In this document: positions 15,845 to 23,723 of the stretch, in pieces
Layout: every line of letters begins with the position of its first letter
Position numbering within the stretch: the first letter of the stretch is position 1
From: a virus
Direction: 5' to 3' (one strand)
IMG/VR virus record: IMGVR_UViG_3300042896_001133
Span: 1 to 34,814 of that record
Length of the DNA: 34,814 nucleotides
Notes under the pieces: generated by a model
Database searches by the model: none
Told to the model about the DNA's origin: nothing
The model's input: only the letters and a program-made list of their open reading frames with translations
Program-made: the position numbers and the translations under genes

Positions 15845-15941
15845 GATCTGACTGAAAGTCAATCTTGGTTACGCGAGGCACGCGGTTGATCCCCCGCAAA
15901 GTGCAAGTGGCGTCTCACCCCTCTATAATTCAGCCTTCAGA

Positions 15942-16628
15942 TTAGAGTGTTGGCCTGTCTTGGTCAGGAACCTCCCAAGGATCATCTAAATTCATAAGGG
16001 CGTAGCGATCGCCGTCATGCCCTGCTTTGGGCAAAAAGGTCATCAAGCCGACTTCAAAGATTAGCCCCTTGTCCTTGGCATGTTGCTGGCGGAAAAAGCC
16101 AAAGTGGGTAAGGTACCCCAGCCTTTCTAACTCTTGGCACAACTCAGCGATGTGAACTGAGTAATCTAGACGCTGGGTCTGTGTGCTGATTCCCCAGATT
16201 CCGTCCAAGTCACTGATCCAGTCGGAAATAGTCGTTGCCAGCCGCAATGAATCGTCTGCCTGAATGGCCGATGTATCAAAAACAAATGCATGCCATTCGC
16301 GGTTGCGGGAAAAGAAGTCGTTTGCAGTGCGAATAGGTGAGGTCGGAACCAACGTTGTCTTTCGCAATGATCGCGTAAGTTCCGCCTCGAGACGTTTTTC
16401 TTGCTCCGGGGTCGGCTTTGAAAAGACAGCTACGTCGAACCCGAGAGCACGCGCTAGACTTCGAAGAGTCTGCTCATTCGGAACATGGCGACCACTTTCT
16501 ACCTTCTCGACGGTACGAGTTGTCAGCCCCGCCGCATCAGCAAGGTTTTCTTGGGTCCATCCGAGAGTCTTACGGATGAACCTGCTCCGATCCGCGATGT
16601 ATTTTGCATCAATATCCATAGTCTCCAT
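15942..16628 (-). CDS. XRE-type HTH protein, leftward extra gene (moron)
   Basis: This 228-residue protein is encoded against the direction of the structural operon. Residues 11-66 form a XRE/Cro helix-turn-helix (FIRKTLGWTQENLADAAGL, TVEKVESGRHVPNEQTLRSLARAL). The remaining 160 residues include HAFVFDTSAIQADDSLRLAT and YLTHFGFFRQQHAKDKGLIF, which I do not recognise. The ATG at 16628 is chosen for GGAGT six bases upstream; a longer reading to 16742 lacks support. The gene and its flanks are clearly AT-richer than the neighbours, as expected for a transferred gene expressed independently in the lysogen. Its function could be regulatory, defensive or superinfection-related. Confidence 0.88.
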   Translation of the reverse strand: METMDIDAKYIADRSRFIRKTLGWTQENLADAAGLTTRTVEKVESGRHVPNEQTLRSLARALGFDVAVFSKPTPEQEKRLEAELTRSLRKTTLVPTSPIRTANDFFSRNREWHAFVFDTSAIQADDSLRLATTISDWISDLDGIWGISTQTQRLDYSVHIAELCQELERLGYLTHFGFFRQQHAKDKGLIFEVGLMTFLPKAGHDGDRYALMNLDDPWEVPDQDRPTL

Positions 16629-16703
16629 CAGATCACTCCTTTTTGCTGATGGGAAGACATTCGCACACCGCATGGAGTGCGTCCCCGAACGGTACCCGAA
16701 CAC

Positions 16704-17126
16704 ATGCCCACCACCCGCGAAACCCTCCTCGCCGCGCTTCAAGCGCGGCTGCAGCCGCTTGCCGCCGTCACCCTGCGCGATGAGGTCTTGCCAGAACGGA
16801 TCCCGGCGTCCGGGCTGATCATCCTGCGCGATGGCCAGCCGGGCGAACCAGAGGTGACGCTGTCACCCCTGCGCTACCACTACCAGCACCGCGCCGAGTT
16901 GGAGGTCGTCGTCCAGGCTGGCACCGGTCGGGCCAGCGCTTTCGACACCCTGATCGCTGCCATCGGCACCGCGCTGGAAACCGACCGCACGCTCGGCGGC
17001 CTCTGCGACTGGGTCGAACCCGAAGCACCGACCTCCGTCGACCTACCCATCGAGGGCGCGGCTGCGCTGAAGGCGGCGGTCATCATCGTCGTCCTGCACT
17101 ACACCACCATCGGCCCCCTGGCCTGA
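16704..17126 (+). CDS. Tail terminator-like protein
   Basis: This 140-residue protein lies between DUF6441 and the tail tube gene, the place of lambda gpU (tail terminator). It has MPTTRETLLAALQARLQPL, VTLSPLRYHYQHRAELEVVV and TDRTLGGLCDWVEPEAP, a pattern of small phage tail proteins that cap the tube. The call rests on position and pattern. The ATG at 16704 has no good ribosome-binding site, probably because the leftward HTH gene and its control region now lie directly upstream. Confidence 0.78.
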   Translation: MPTTRETLLAALQARLQPLAAVTLRDEVLPERIPASGLIILRDGQPGEPEVTLSPLRYHYQHRAELEVVVQAGTGRASAFDTLIAAIGTALETDRTLGGLCDWVEPEAPTSVDLPIEGAAALKAAVIIVVLHYTTIGPLA

Positions 17127-17151
17127 CACCCCCAACATCGAGGAGACCCCC

Positions 17152-18090
17152 ATGGCACGTGCGCAAGGCGCGCGGGCGCAGATGGCGCTTGCGTATGAGA
17201 CGGTTTATGGCACCCCGCCGGTGAGTGGGTTCCGGTTGATGCCCTTCGCCCGGACGACGCTCGGTTCAGAACAGCCGCTGCTGGAGTCCGAACTGCTGGG
17301 CTATGGCCGCGATCCCTTGGCCCCGATCAAGGATGCGGTCACAGCCGACGGCGAGGTGGTGATCCCCATCGACGTCGAGGCGTTCGGGTTCTGGCTGAAG
17401 GCCGCCTTTGGCCAGCCGACTACCACCGGCACGACGCCCAAGACCCACACTTTTCAGTCGGGCAATTGGGCGCTGCCGAGCATGGCCATCGAAACCGCCA
17501 TGCCGGAGGTGCCCCGCTTTGCAATGTACTCTGGCTGCGTGCTGGATCAACTGACCTGGCAGATGCAGCGGTCGGGTCTGTTGACTGCAACCGCGCGGCT
17601 GGTCGCCCAAGGCGAAACCATCGCCGCCGCCACAGCCGCTGGCACACCCTCGGCGCTGGGCCTGCAGCGCTTTGGCCATTTCAACGGCACGGTGAAGCGC
17701 AATGGCACCGCGTTGGGCAATGTGGTGTCGGCCGAGATCACCTATTCCAACAACCTCGACCGGATCGAGACCATCCGGGGCGATGGCCGCATCGATGGCG
17801 CGGATCCCACCATGGCGGCGCTGACCGGTCGGATCGAGGTGCGGTTTTCGGACAGCACACTTGTGACCCAAGCCATCGACGGCAGCCCGTGCGAGCTGGA
17901 GTTCGTTTACAGCCTCGGGGCCAATGCCAGCTTCACGTTCACGGCGCATGCCGTCTATCTGCCGATCCCCCGGATCGAGATCGCCGGGCCACAGGGCGTG
18001 CAGGCGAGCTTCGACTGGCAGGCCGCGAAGGCCGCCAGCCCCGCCCGCATGTGCACCGCCGTTCTCGTCAACACCCTTGCAGGATATTGA
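17152..18090 (+). CDS. Phage tail tube protein
   Basis: This 312-residue protein has the pattern of phage tail tube proteins of the siphovirus type: MARAQGARAQMALAYETVYG, the conserved core DVEAFGFWLKAAFG, and LDRIETIRGDGRIDGADP. It polymerises into the hollow tube. GAGGAG lies seven bases before the ATG. It precedes the tail chaperone genes, as in lambda (V before G/T). Confidence 0.9.
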   Translation: MARAQGARAQMALAYETVYGTPPVSGFRLMPFARTTLGSEQPLLESELLGYGRDPLAPIKDAVTADGEVVIPIDVEAFGFWLKAAFGQPTTTGTTPKTHTFQSGNWALPSMAIETAMPEVPRFAMYSGCVLDQLTWQMQRSGLLTATARLVAQGETIAAATAAGTPSALGLQRFGHFNGTVKRNGTALGNVVSAEITYSNNLDRIETIRGDGRIDGADPTMAALTGRIEVRFSDSTLVTQAIDGSPCELEFVYSLGANASFTFTAHAVYLPIPRIEIAGPQGVQASFDWQAAKAASPARMCTAVLVNTLAGY

Positions 18091-18092
18091 TC

Positions 18093-18530
18093 ATGATCCG
18101 ACTGAACCTCACCGCCACGCCCGAATGGCTGGACCTCGCCCCTGGCCTGCGCCTGCTGGTCGGACCCCTCACCACCGCGCTGATGGTCTCGGCCCGCGCC
18201 GATCTGGCTGTGGAAACGCTCCCCGAAGGTGCGACCCAAGAGGAAATGGCACTGGCCATGGCCAAATCCGTAGCACGGCGCGCGGTGCTGGATTGGGAGG
18301 GTGTCGGCGATGACGCGGGCAATATCATCCCCGTTTCGCCTGAGGGCATCGACGCCCTCCTGGAAATCTGGCCGGTCTTCGAGGCTTTCCAGACGCAGTA
18401 TGTCGCGCGCGGCTTGCTGCTGGACGCAGAAAAAAACGTCTCCGCGCCCTCGCCGACTGGTCCTTCGGCGGGGGCGACCGGTATTGCGCCGCCTGCGCGG
18501 GGCGCTGCCCCGACTGCCCCGCAAGGCTGA
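18093..18530 (+). CDS. Tail assembly chaperone, short form (gpG-like)
   Basis: This 145-residue zero-frame product lies between the tail tube and tape-measure genes, the place of lambda G. It begins MIRLNLTATPEWLDLAPGLR and contains LEIWPVFEAFQTQYVARGLLLDAE. AGGA precedes the ATG. At codons 113-115 (18431-18437) it crosses the slippery heptamer A AAA AAC; beyond that the zero frame encodes a low-complexity Pro/Ala tail (APPARGAAPTAPQG), unlike a folded domain. The protein should coat the tape measure during tail assembly. Confidence 0.85.
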   Translation: MIRLNLTATPEWLDLAPGLRLLVGPLTTALMVSARADLAVETLPEGATQEEMALAMAKSVARRAVLDWEGVGDDAGNIIPVSPEGIDALLEIWPVFEAFQTQYVARGLLLDAEKNVSAPSPTGPSAGATGIAPPARGAAPTAPQG

Positions 18531-18760
18531 ACCGGCCGCAAACGCAGGACGGCTGGCAGGTCTGGGATCTCGTCGGCCGCCTTGGTGGGCAATTGCGCGT
18601 CATCCCCGGCGCCGTGCTCGGCTGGGACATGGGCGCTGCCCTCGCGCTGGCGCAGGCGCTGGGCGTGAACACCCTGATCGCCGCCGAACTGCTGCCCGAG
18701 ATCGAGGCGGTGATGGTGCGCAAACTGAACGAACAGATGGAAGGGGGCCGCGATGGCTGA
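18093..18760 (+). CDS. Tail assembly chaperone, -1 frameshift form (gpGT-like)
   Basis: A -1 shift at 18431-18437 joins the first 115 residues of the G-like protein to an open frame running to the TGA at 18758-18760, giving about 222 residues. The extension reads RLRALADWSFGGGDRYCAAC, then CPDC, then DGWQVWDLVGRLGGQLRV and LGVNTLIAAELLPEIEAVM. This is a plausible folded T domain with two CxxC pairs that could bind zinc. It overlaps the tape-measure start by eight bases. The extension frame has no good start of its own, so frameshifting is the natural way to express it. In lambda the GT form recruits tube protein to the tape measure. Confidence 0.8.
18431..18474 (+). promoter_or_regulatory. 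Programmed -1 frameshift signal
   Basis: The heptamer A AAA AAC (18431-18437) is in the correct phase with the G-like gene. Nine bases later begins a stem of ten pairs (18447-18456 with 18465-18474, one T-G pair) closing an eight-base loop. Slippery heptamer, spacing and stem together form a textbook -1 frameshift signal. Confidence 0.85.
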
Positions 18761-21221
18761 GAGACGGGTCAGTGTGCGCCTCGTTGCCGAAGGCGGTCGC
18801 CAGGTTCGCGCCGAGTTGGAGGGCGTCGGCACCGCTGGCGCAAAGGGCCTTGGCCGCCTTTCGCGCGAGATGGAGCTGGCCAACACGCGGCTTGCCGGTT
18901 TTGCGCGCCGGGCTGGCATCGCCATGTCTGCCGCCGCTGCTGCTGCCACCGCTTCGCTTGGCCTGATCGTCCGCTCCACTGCCGAAAGCGCTGCCCAAAT
19001 CCGGCAGTTCGCACAGGTCGCCAATGCCACGCCCGAAGCTCTGCAACGCTGGTCTGCAGGCGCGCGCACAGTAGGGATCGAACAGGAAAAGCTCGCCGAC
19101 ATCCTGAAGGACGTGAACGACCGGGTCGGAGATTTCCTGCAAACCGGCGGCGGGCCGATGGCGGATTTCTTTGAACACGTGGCCCCGCGTGTTGGGGTCA
19201 CAGCCGATCAGTTTGCCCGCCTCTCCGGTCCGGAAGCCCTGCAATTCTATGTCGACACGCTGGAACGCGCCGGTCTCAGCCAGCAGGAAATGACCTTCCA
19301 TCTGGAAGCCATGGCTTCCGATGCCACGCGCCTCCTGCCGCTCCTGCGCAATGGCGGGACCGAGATGGCCCGGTTGGGCGACCAGGCCTCCGACCTCGGC
19401 GCGGTGCTGGACACCGACGCAATCGAGGCCCTGCGGCGCACCCAAGTCGCCCTTGGCACCATGTCGCTGGTATTCGAGGGCTTGCGCAACCGCATCGCCG
19501 TTGCCGTGGCACCTTCTGTCGAGGCGCTTGCCAATGCCTTCGTCGCGCTGGCGTCCGATGGTGGTATCCTGCGGACAGCCATCGACGCGCTGATCGGCAA
19601 CCTTGGACGCCTCGCCTCCTATGCTGCCACCTTCGCCGCTGTCATGGCCGGGCGCTGGGTGGCGGGCATGGCGGCGGCAGCACTGTCAGTGCGCGGCCTT
19701 GCCACGGCGCTGGTCTTTCTGCGCGGGGCGCTGATCCGCACTGGCATTGGCGCGCTGATCGTCGGCGCGGGGGAACTGGTCTATCAGTTCTCGCAACTTG
19801 TCGCCCGTGTCGGCGGCGTGGGCGAAGCCTTCCGCCTGTTGGGCGACCTTGCCAAAGAGGTCTGGTCCCGCATCGGCCTGTCACTCGACGCCGCCTTTGC
19901 CAATATGGCCGCTGGCTGGGAGCGGCTGAAAGCTGCCGGACTTTCGGCCCTCGAAGGCACCATTGCGGGAGTTGTCAGCTTCGGTGACCGGACGGCAGCA
20001 ATCTTCCAGGGAGCCTATGATGCGGCCGTCGCCATCTGGGGCAGTCTGCCAGGCGCCATCGGCGACTTTGCCTTCCAGGCAGCAAACGGGTTGATCTCGG
20101 GTGTCGAAGCGATGCTGAACGGCGTTGTCACGCGCATCAACAACTTCATCAACGGTCTGAATGCGGCGCTGGCCCTACTGCCCGAATGGGCCACTGGCGA
20201 AGGTGGGGTCCGGATCGGTACCCTAGACGCGGTGGAGCTGAGCCGGATCGGAAACCCGTTCGAGGGGGCCGCAACAGCTGCTGGCGCAGCCGCCGCCGAT
20301 GCCTTCTCGGCGGCACTGTCGCGCACCTATCTGGAACCACCCGACCTCGGCCTCGGCACGATGGCAGACGATGCGCGCGCCCGTGCCGATGGCTACCGCG
20401 AGGCCGCTGGCATGCTTGCCGATGCCGCCGGTCGTCCGCTGGCCAGCTGGCAGGCGCTGAAGGATGCGATGACCGGTGCCGGTGCCGAGGCCGAAGCGGC
20501 GCTGGCGGATGCTGCCGGGTCAGCCGACGCCCTTGCGGCAGGGCTGAACAACACCGCGACCGCAGCGGATGGCGCAGGCGGTGCAGCGCGCAACGTCGGG
20601 GCGGCGGCGGCAACGGGCGCGGAAACGGCACTCACCGGCTGGCAAGCCGTCACGGCTGCGCTCGCCGATTATGCCGCGAAAGCCCGCGATATCGGCGGCG
20701 ACATCGGAAGCACGCTGGTCAGCGCCTTCACCTCGGCCGAAAACGCAGTGGCCGACTTCGTGAAAACCGGCAAGCTCGACTTCCGCGATCTCGTCACCTC
20801 GATGATCGCCGATCTGGCACGACTGGCGGCGCGGCGGTTCATTCTGGGCCCCATCGCCAATGCGCTGTCGGGCGCGCTGGGCGGTGCGGGTGGCATCTTC
20901 GCCAATATCCTGCACGCCGGTGGCATGGTCGGCGCGCCGGGCCCGGGCCGCATGGTCCCGGCACTCGCCTTCGCCAATGCGCCACGGATGCACGCGGGCG
21001 GATGGGCCGGGATCAAGCCCGACGAGGTGCCCGCGATCCTGCAGCGGGGAGAACGGGTTCTGTCGCGCCGCGAGGCCGCTGGTTATGGCCAGGGACAGTC
21101 CTCTGCGCCCTCTGTCAATGTGACGATCATGGCCCGTGACGCCGAAAGCTTCCGGCAATCGCGCACGCAGGTCGCAACCGATATCGCCCGGGCCGTGTCC
21201 CTCGGCCGGAGGGGCATGTGA
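18753..21221 (+). CDS. Tail tape-measure protein
   Basis: This 822-residue protein sets tail length. The N-terminus (RRVSVRLVAEGGRQVRAELEGV) and the long helical region resemble the lambda gpH/TP901 group. Hydrophobic segments lie near residues 57-72 and 285-325. A Gly/Ala-rich middle follows. The C-terminal part FTSAENAVADFVKTGKLDFRDLVTSMIADLARLAARRFI is the typical lambda tape-measure C-terminal domain, followed by a Gly-rich tail with the phage motif HAGGMVGAPGPGRMVPA. It overlaps the chaperone frame upstream. Confidence 0.94.
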   Translation: MAERRVSVRLVAEGGRQVRAELEGVGTAGAKGLGRLSREMELANTRLAGFARRAGIAMSAAAAAATASLGLIVRSTAESAAQIRQFAQVANATPEALQRWSAGARTVGIEQEKLADILKDVNDRVGDFLQTGGGPMADFFEHVAPRVGVTADQFARLSGPEALQFYVDTLERAGLSQQEMTFHLEAMASDATRLLPLLRNGGTEMARLGDQASDLGAVLDTDAIEALRRTQVALGTMSLVFEGLRNRIAVAVAPSVEALANAFVALASDGGILRTAIDALIGNLGRLASYAATFAAVMAGRWVAGMAAAALSVRGLATALVFLRGALIRTGIGALIVGAGELVYQFSQLVARVGGVGEAFRLLGDLAKEVWSRIGLSLDAAFANMAAGWERLKAAGLSALEGTIAGVVSFGDRTAAIFQGAYDAAVAIWGSLPGAIGDFAFQAANGLISGVEAMLNGVVTRINNFINGLNAALALLPEWATGEGGVRIGTLDAVELSRIGNPFEGAATAAGAAAADAFSAALSRTYLEPPDLGLGTMADDARARADGYREAAGMLADAAGRPLASWQALKDAMTGAGAEAEAALADAAGSADALAAGLNNTATAADGAGGAARNVGAAAATGAETALTGWQAVTAALADYAAKARDIGGDIGSTLVSAFTSAENAVADFVKTGKLDFRDLVTSMIADLARLAARRFILGPIANALSGALGGAGGIFANILHAGGMVGAPGPGRMVPALAFANAPRMHAGGWAGIKPDEVPAILQRGERVLSRREAAGYGQGQSSAPSVNVTIMARDAESFRQSRTQVATDIARAVSLGRRGM

Positions 21222-21847
21222 TGGCATTCCATGAAGTGCGCTTCCCCGACAATATCAGCCGCGGGGCGCGGGGCGGACCAGAACGGCGCACGCAAGTTGT
21301 GGAGCTGGCGAGCGGCGATGAAGAACGCAACGCCAGCTGGGCCGACAGTCGCCGTCGCTATGATGTGGCCTATGGCATCCGCCGTGCCGATGATCTCGCA
21401 GCGGTGGTTGCCTTCTTCGAGGCCCGCAACGGCCGCCTGCACGGGTTTCGCTACAAGGACTGGGCCGACTACAAATCTGCCCTGCCTTCTCATGCGATCA
21501 CCGCGACGGACCATCAGATCGGCACCGGGACCGGTAGCCTGCAAGCCTTCCAACTGGCGAAACGCTACACCTCCGGTGCGCAGACATGGGTGCGGACCAT
21601 CGCCAAGCCGGTGGCCGGGACCATCCGCGTCGCGCTGGGCATGGTTGAGCAGATGTCGGGCTGGACCGTAGACACGACGACTGGCGTCGTCACCTTCACC
21701 GCCGCCCCTGCTGGCGGCGTCATCGTCCGCGCTGGCTTCGAATTCGATGTGCCGGTGCGCTTCGACAGCGACACCCTCGACGTGACTCTCGATTTTGAAC
21801 GGCTGGGATCAATCACCGCCATACCGCTGCTGGAGATCCGCAGATGA
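21221..21847 (+). CDS. Distal tail protein, DUF2460 (GTA gp12-like)
   Basis: This 208-residue protein has the DUF2460 pattern: FHEVRFPDNISRGARGGPER, RRRYDVAYGIR, VVAFFEARNGRLHGFRYKDWADY, and the C-terminal FDSDTLDVTLDFERLGSITAIPL. The family forms the distal tail ring and is orthologous in position to ORF12 of the Rhodobacter gene transfer agent. The ATG at 21221 overlaps the tape-measure stop. The stop overlaps the next start. Confidence 0.92.
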   Translation: MAFHEVRFPDNISRGARGGPERRTQVVELASGDEERNASWADSRRRYDVAYGIRRADDLAAVVAFFEARNGRLHGFRYKDWADYKSALPSHAITATDHQIGTGTGSLQAFQLAKRYTSGAQTWVRTIAKPVAGTIRVALGMVEQMSGWTVDTTTGVVTFTAAPAGGVIVRAGFEFDVPVRFDSDTLDVTLDFERLGSITAIPLLEIRR

Positions 21848-22728
21848 AAAACCTCTCGCCCGCGCTGCAGTCTCATCTTGATGATGGCACCACCACCTTG
21901 TCCTGGTGCTGGCGGATTTCGCGTTCGGATGGCGTCGCACTTGGTTTTACCGATCATGACCGCGCGCTGGCCTTCGATGGCACCGCGTTTGAGCCGGAAA
22001 GCGGGTTTGCCGCCTCGGAAATCCGCGCTGGCTCCGATCTGGCCGTCGACGCGCAGGATGCGACCGGCGTGTTGACCTCGGATCGGATCACCGAAACGGA
22101 CATCCTCGACGGGCGATGGGACAACGCAGCAGTGGAGTTGTGGCGGGTCAACTGGGCCGACACCAGCCAGCGCGTGTTGCTACGCCGAGGCGCGGTGGGC
22201 CAAATTCGGCGCGGGCGCATGGCGTTTGTCGCCGAAGTCCGGTCGTTGGCACATGTGCTGGGCCAGACGGTGGGGCGGACGTTTCAGGCGGGGTGTGATG
22301 CAAGGTTGGGCGATGCGCGCTGCAGCATCGACCTAGAGGACGCCATCTACAGGGGCACGGGCATCGTCACCGATCTCTTGCGCGACCGGGCCTTCATGGC
22401 CTCGGGTCTGTCCGAGTTTGACGCGGGCTGGTTCACCTCCGGCACCCTGACCTGGACCAGCGGTGCCAATGTGGGTCGCATCACCGAGGTGCTGTCGCAT
22501 GGGCTGGATGGGAGCATCGCCACCCTGACCTTGCTGGAACCGCCAGTGCGCCCCATCGCTGAAGGCGACAGCTTTCTTGCGCGGGCGGGCTGCGACAAGC
22601 GGATCGCGACCTGCAGCGCCAAGTTCGCGAATGTCGCCAACTTCCGGGGCTTTCCCAACATCCCCGGCCAAGATGCAGTGCTGCGTTATGCCAGCCAGGA
22701 CGGCGGCCATGAAGGAAACGTGCTGTGA
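21844..22728 (+). CDS. Distal tail hub protein, DUF2163 (GTA gp13-like)
   Basis: This 294-residue protein has the DUF2163 pattern: LDDGTTTLSWCWRISRSDGVALGFTDHDRAL, FEPESGFAASEIRAGSDLAVD and a C-terminal BR0599-like domain with four cysteines (CDARLGDARC, CDKRIATC). In the gene transfer agent structure this protein forms the hub, and the cysteines hold a metal or iron-sulfur site. The start overlaps DUF2460 by ATGA and the stop overlaps the peptidase start. Confidence 0.92.
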   Translation: MKNLSPALQSHLDDGTTTLSWCWRISRSDGVALGFTDHDRALAFDGTAFEPESGFAASEIRAGSDLAVDAQDATGVLTSDRITETDILDGRWDNAAVELWRVNWADTSQRVLLRRGAVGQIRRGRMAFVAEVRSLAHVLGQTVGRTFQAGCDARLGDARCSIDLEDAIYRGTGIVTDLLRDRAFMASGLSEFDAGWFTSGTLTWTSGANVGRITEVLSHGLDGSIATLTLLEPPVRPIAEGDSFLARAGCDKRIATCSAKFANVANFRGFPNIPGQDAVLRYASQDGGHEGNVL

Positions 22729-23219
22729 AAACCGCCAATCCCGCCTTGGTCATCGCCACCGCCCGCAGCTGGCTCGGCACGCCTTACCATGATCAGGCCA
22801 GTCTGCGCGGGGTCGGCTGCGACTGCCTTGGACTGGCGCGTGGCGTCTGGCGAGAGGTTGTCGGGGATGAGCCTTTCCCGATCCCTCCCTACAGCCGTGA
22901 CTGGGGCGAGACCGGCCCCAGCGAAGTGCTGGCCGAGGGTGCACGGGCGATGATGCCAGAAATCATGCCCTCTGACGCCGGTTCCGGCACGCTGGTCTTG
23001 TTCCGCATGGCCCCACGCGCCATCGCCAAGCATGTCGGGATCCTGACGGAGCCTGACCGTTTCATCCACGCCTATGAACGGCTGGGCGTCGTCGAGGAAA
23101 CCCTGACCCCGGCATGGGCGCGCAAGATCGCCTTCGTTTTCCTGTTTCCCAACAATGCCGCCTCTCAGGGTAGCGGCATTCCATCCGACCAAGCCAGTGC
23201 CGGGCCAGTGAGAAAATAG
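22725..23219 (+). CDS. NlpC/P60 tail peptidase (GTA gp14-like), altered C-terminus
   Basis: This 164-residue cysteine peptidase probably cleaves peptidoglycan during infection. The catalytic cysteine is C34 (GCDCLGLARGVW), the histidine H103 (AKHVGIL) and the third polar residue H115 (FIHAYE). The normal fold ends at about FVFLFPNN. The last 20 residues (ASQGSGIPSDQASAGPVRK) are low-complexity and read over the 3' end of the opposite flavin-binding gene. This suggests that insertion of that gene removed the original stop. Confidence 0.92.
   Translation: MKTANPALVIATARSWLGTPYHDQASLRGVGCDCLGLARGVWREVVGDEPFPIPPYSRDWGETGPSEVLAEGARAMMPEIMPSDAGSGTLVLFRMAPRAIAKHVGILTEPDRFIHAYERLGVVEETLTPAWARKIAFVFLFPNNAASQGSGIPSDQASAGPVRK
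23154..23180. repeat. Inverted repeat at the NlpC/PNPOx convergent end
   Basis: AATGCCGC (23154-23161) and GCGGCATT (23173-23180) form an eight-pair perfect stem with an 11-base loop, covering the stop of the leftward flavin-binding gene. There is no T-run on either side, so it is only possibly a terminator; it also marks the junction of the inserted gene. Confidence 0.35.
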
Positions 23220-23641
23220 GAAACGTTGTTGGTGTAGAACGTCTCTGGATCCAATCGGATCAACCGGCCTGATAGATCATCAACACGGGCAACTTCTTCG
23301 ATGAACCAGGCGGACCATTGCGAACGATCCGCGCCCAGATACTTGTCGAGAAGCCTCTCGAACAGCCGTGGATCCATCGGTGTAATCGTTGCTGAGCCGC
23401 GCATTCCAAGATGCAGGAGGTGGCCTTCCGTACGGTTGAAGTGCACGAGCTCAACCGCGCAACGGGGGTCGGCCTTCAGTCGTTTGACGGAACTGCCACC
23501 CTTGTCACCGAGCATCCAGATGACTCCGTCTTCCCAGAGAAACCAGACCGGCGAATTCCGCGGCCCCTCGGCGCAGATCGTCGCGAGGTTCGCCATCAGC
23601 GGCAATTGCAAGAGTACTTGAGGATCGAATGCGTGGCCCAT
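23165..23641 (-). CDS. PNPOx-like flavin-binding protein, leftward extra gene (moron)
   Basis: This 158-residue protein has the split-barrel pyridoxamine 5'-phosphate oxidase-like pattern: LLQLPLMANLATICAEGPRNSPVWFLWEDG, IWMLGDKGGSSVKRLKADPRCAVELV, then LLHLGMRGSATI. Such proteins bind FMN or F420 and reduce diverse substrates or bind haem. This one cannot be assigned a substrate. It is transcribed against the tail operon and overlaps the end of the NlpC/P60 gene by 55 bases. The start at 23641 has no clear ribosome-binding site. It is unlike any structural tail gene, so I treat it as an acquired cargo gene. Confidence 0.8.
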   Translation of the reverse strand: MGHAFDPQVLLQLPLMANLATICAEGPRNSPVWFLWEDGVIWMLGDKGGSSVKRLKADPRCAVELVHFNRTEGHLLHLGMRGSATITPMDPRLFERLLDKYLGADRSQWSAWFIEEVARVDDLSGRLIRLDPETFYTNNVSYFLTGPALAWSDGMPLP

Positions 23642-23723
23642 TGCAAAAGGCTACAGCCAAGACCCCACCCAATCAACCTCGCGGCGGTTCGCCCGTCAAT
23701 CCCCAACTTCATGGAAGCTAACT

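Noticed and set aside
15915-15941. TATAAT-like word near 15926 as a -10 box
   Set aside because: It lies at the 3' end of the HTH gene between convergent/leftward ends, has no -35 partner and no gene in the right place.
16629-16742. N-terminal extension of the HTH moron to 16742
   Set aside because: The extension overlaps the start of the tail terminator-like gene, and GGAGT is well placed for the ATG at 16628.
18301-18966. Rightward 221-codon frame starting MSAMTRAISSP
   Set aside because: It is an Arg/Pro/Ala-rich shadow frame; the real -1 frame (frame 2) encodes the T domain and matches the slippery signal.
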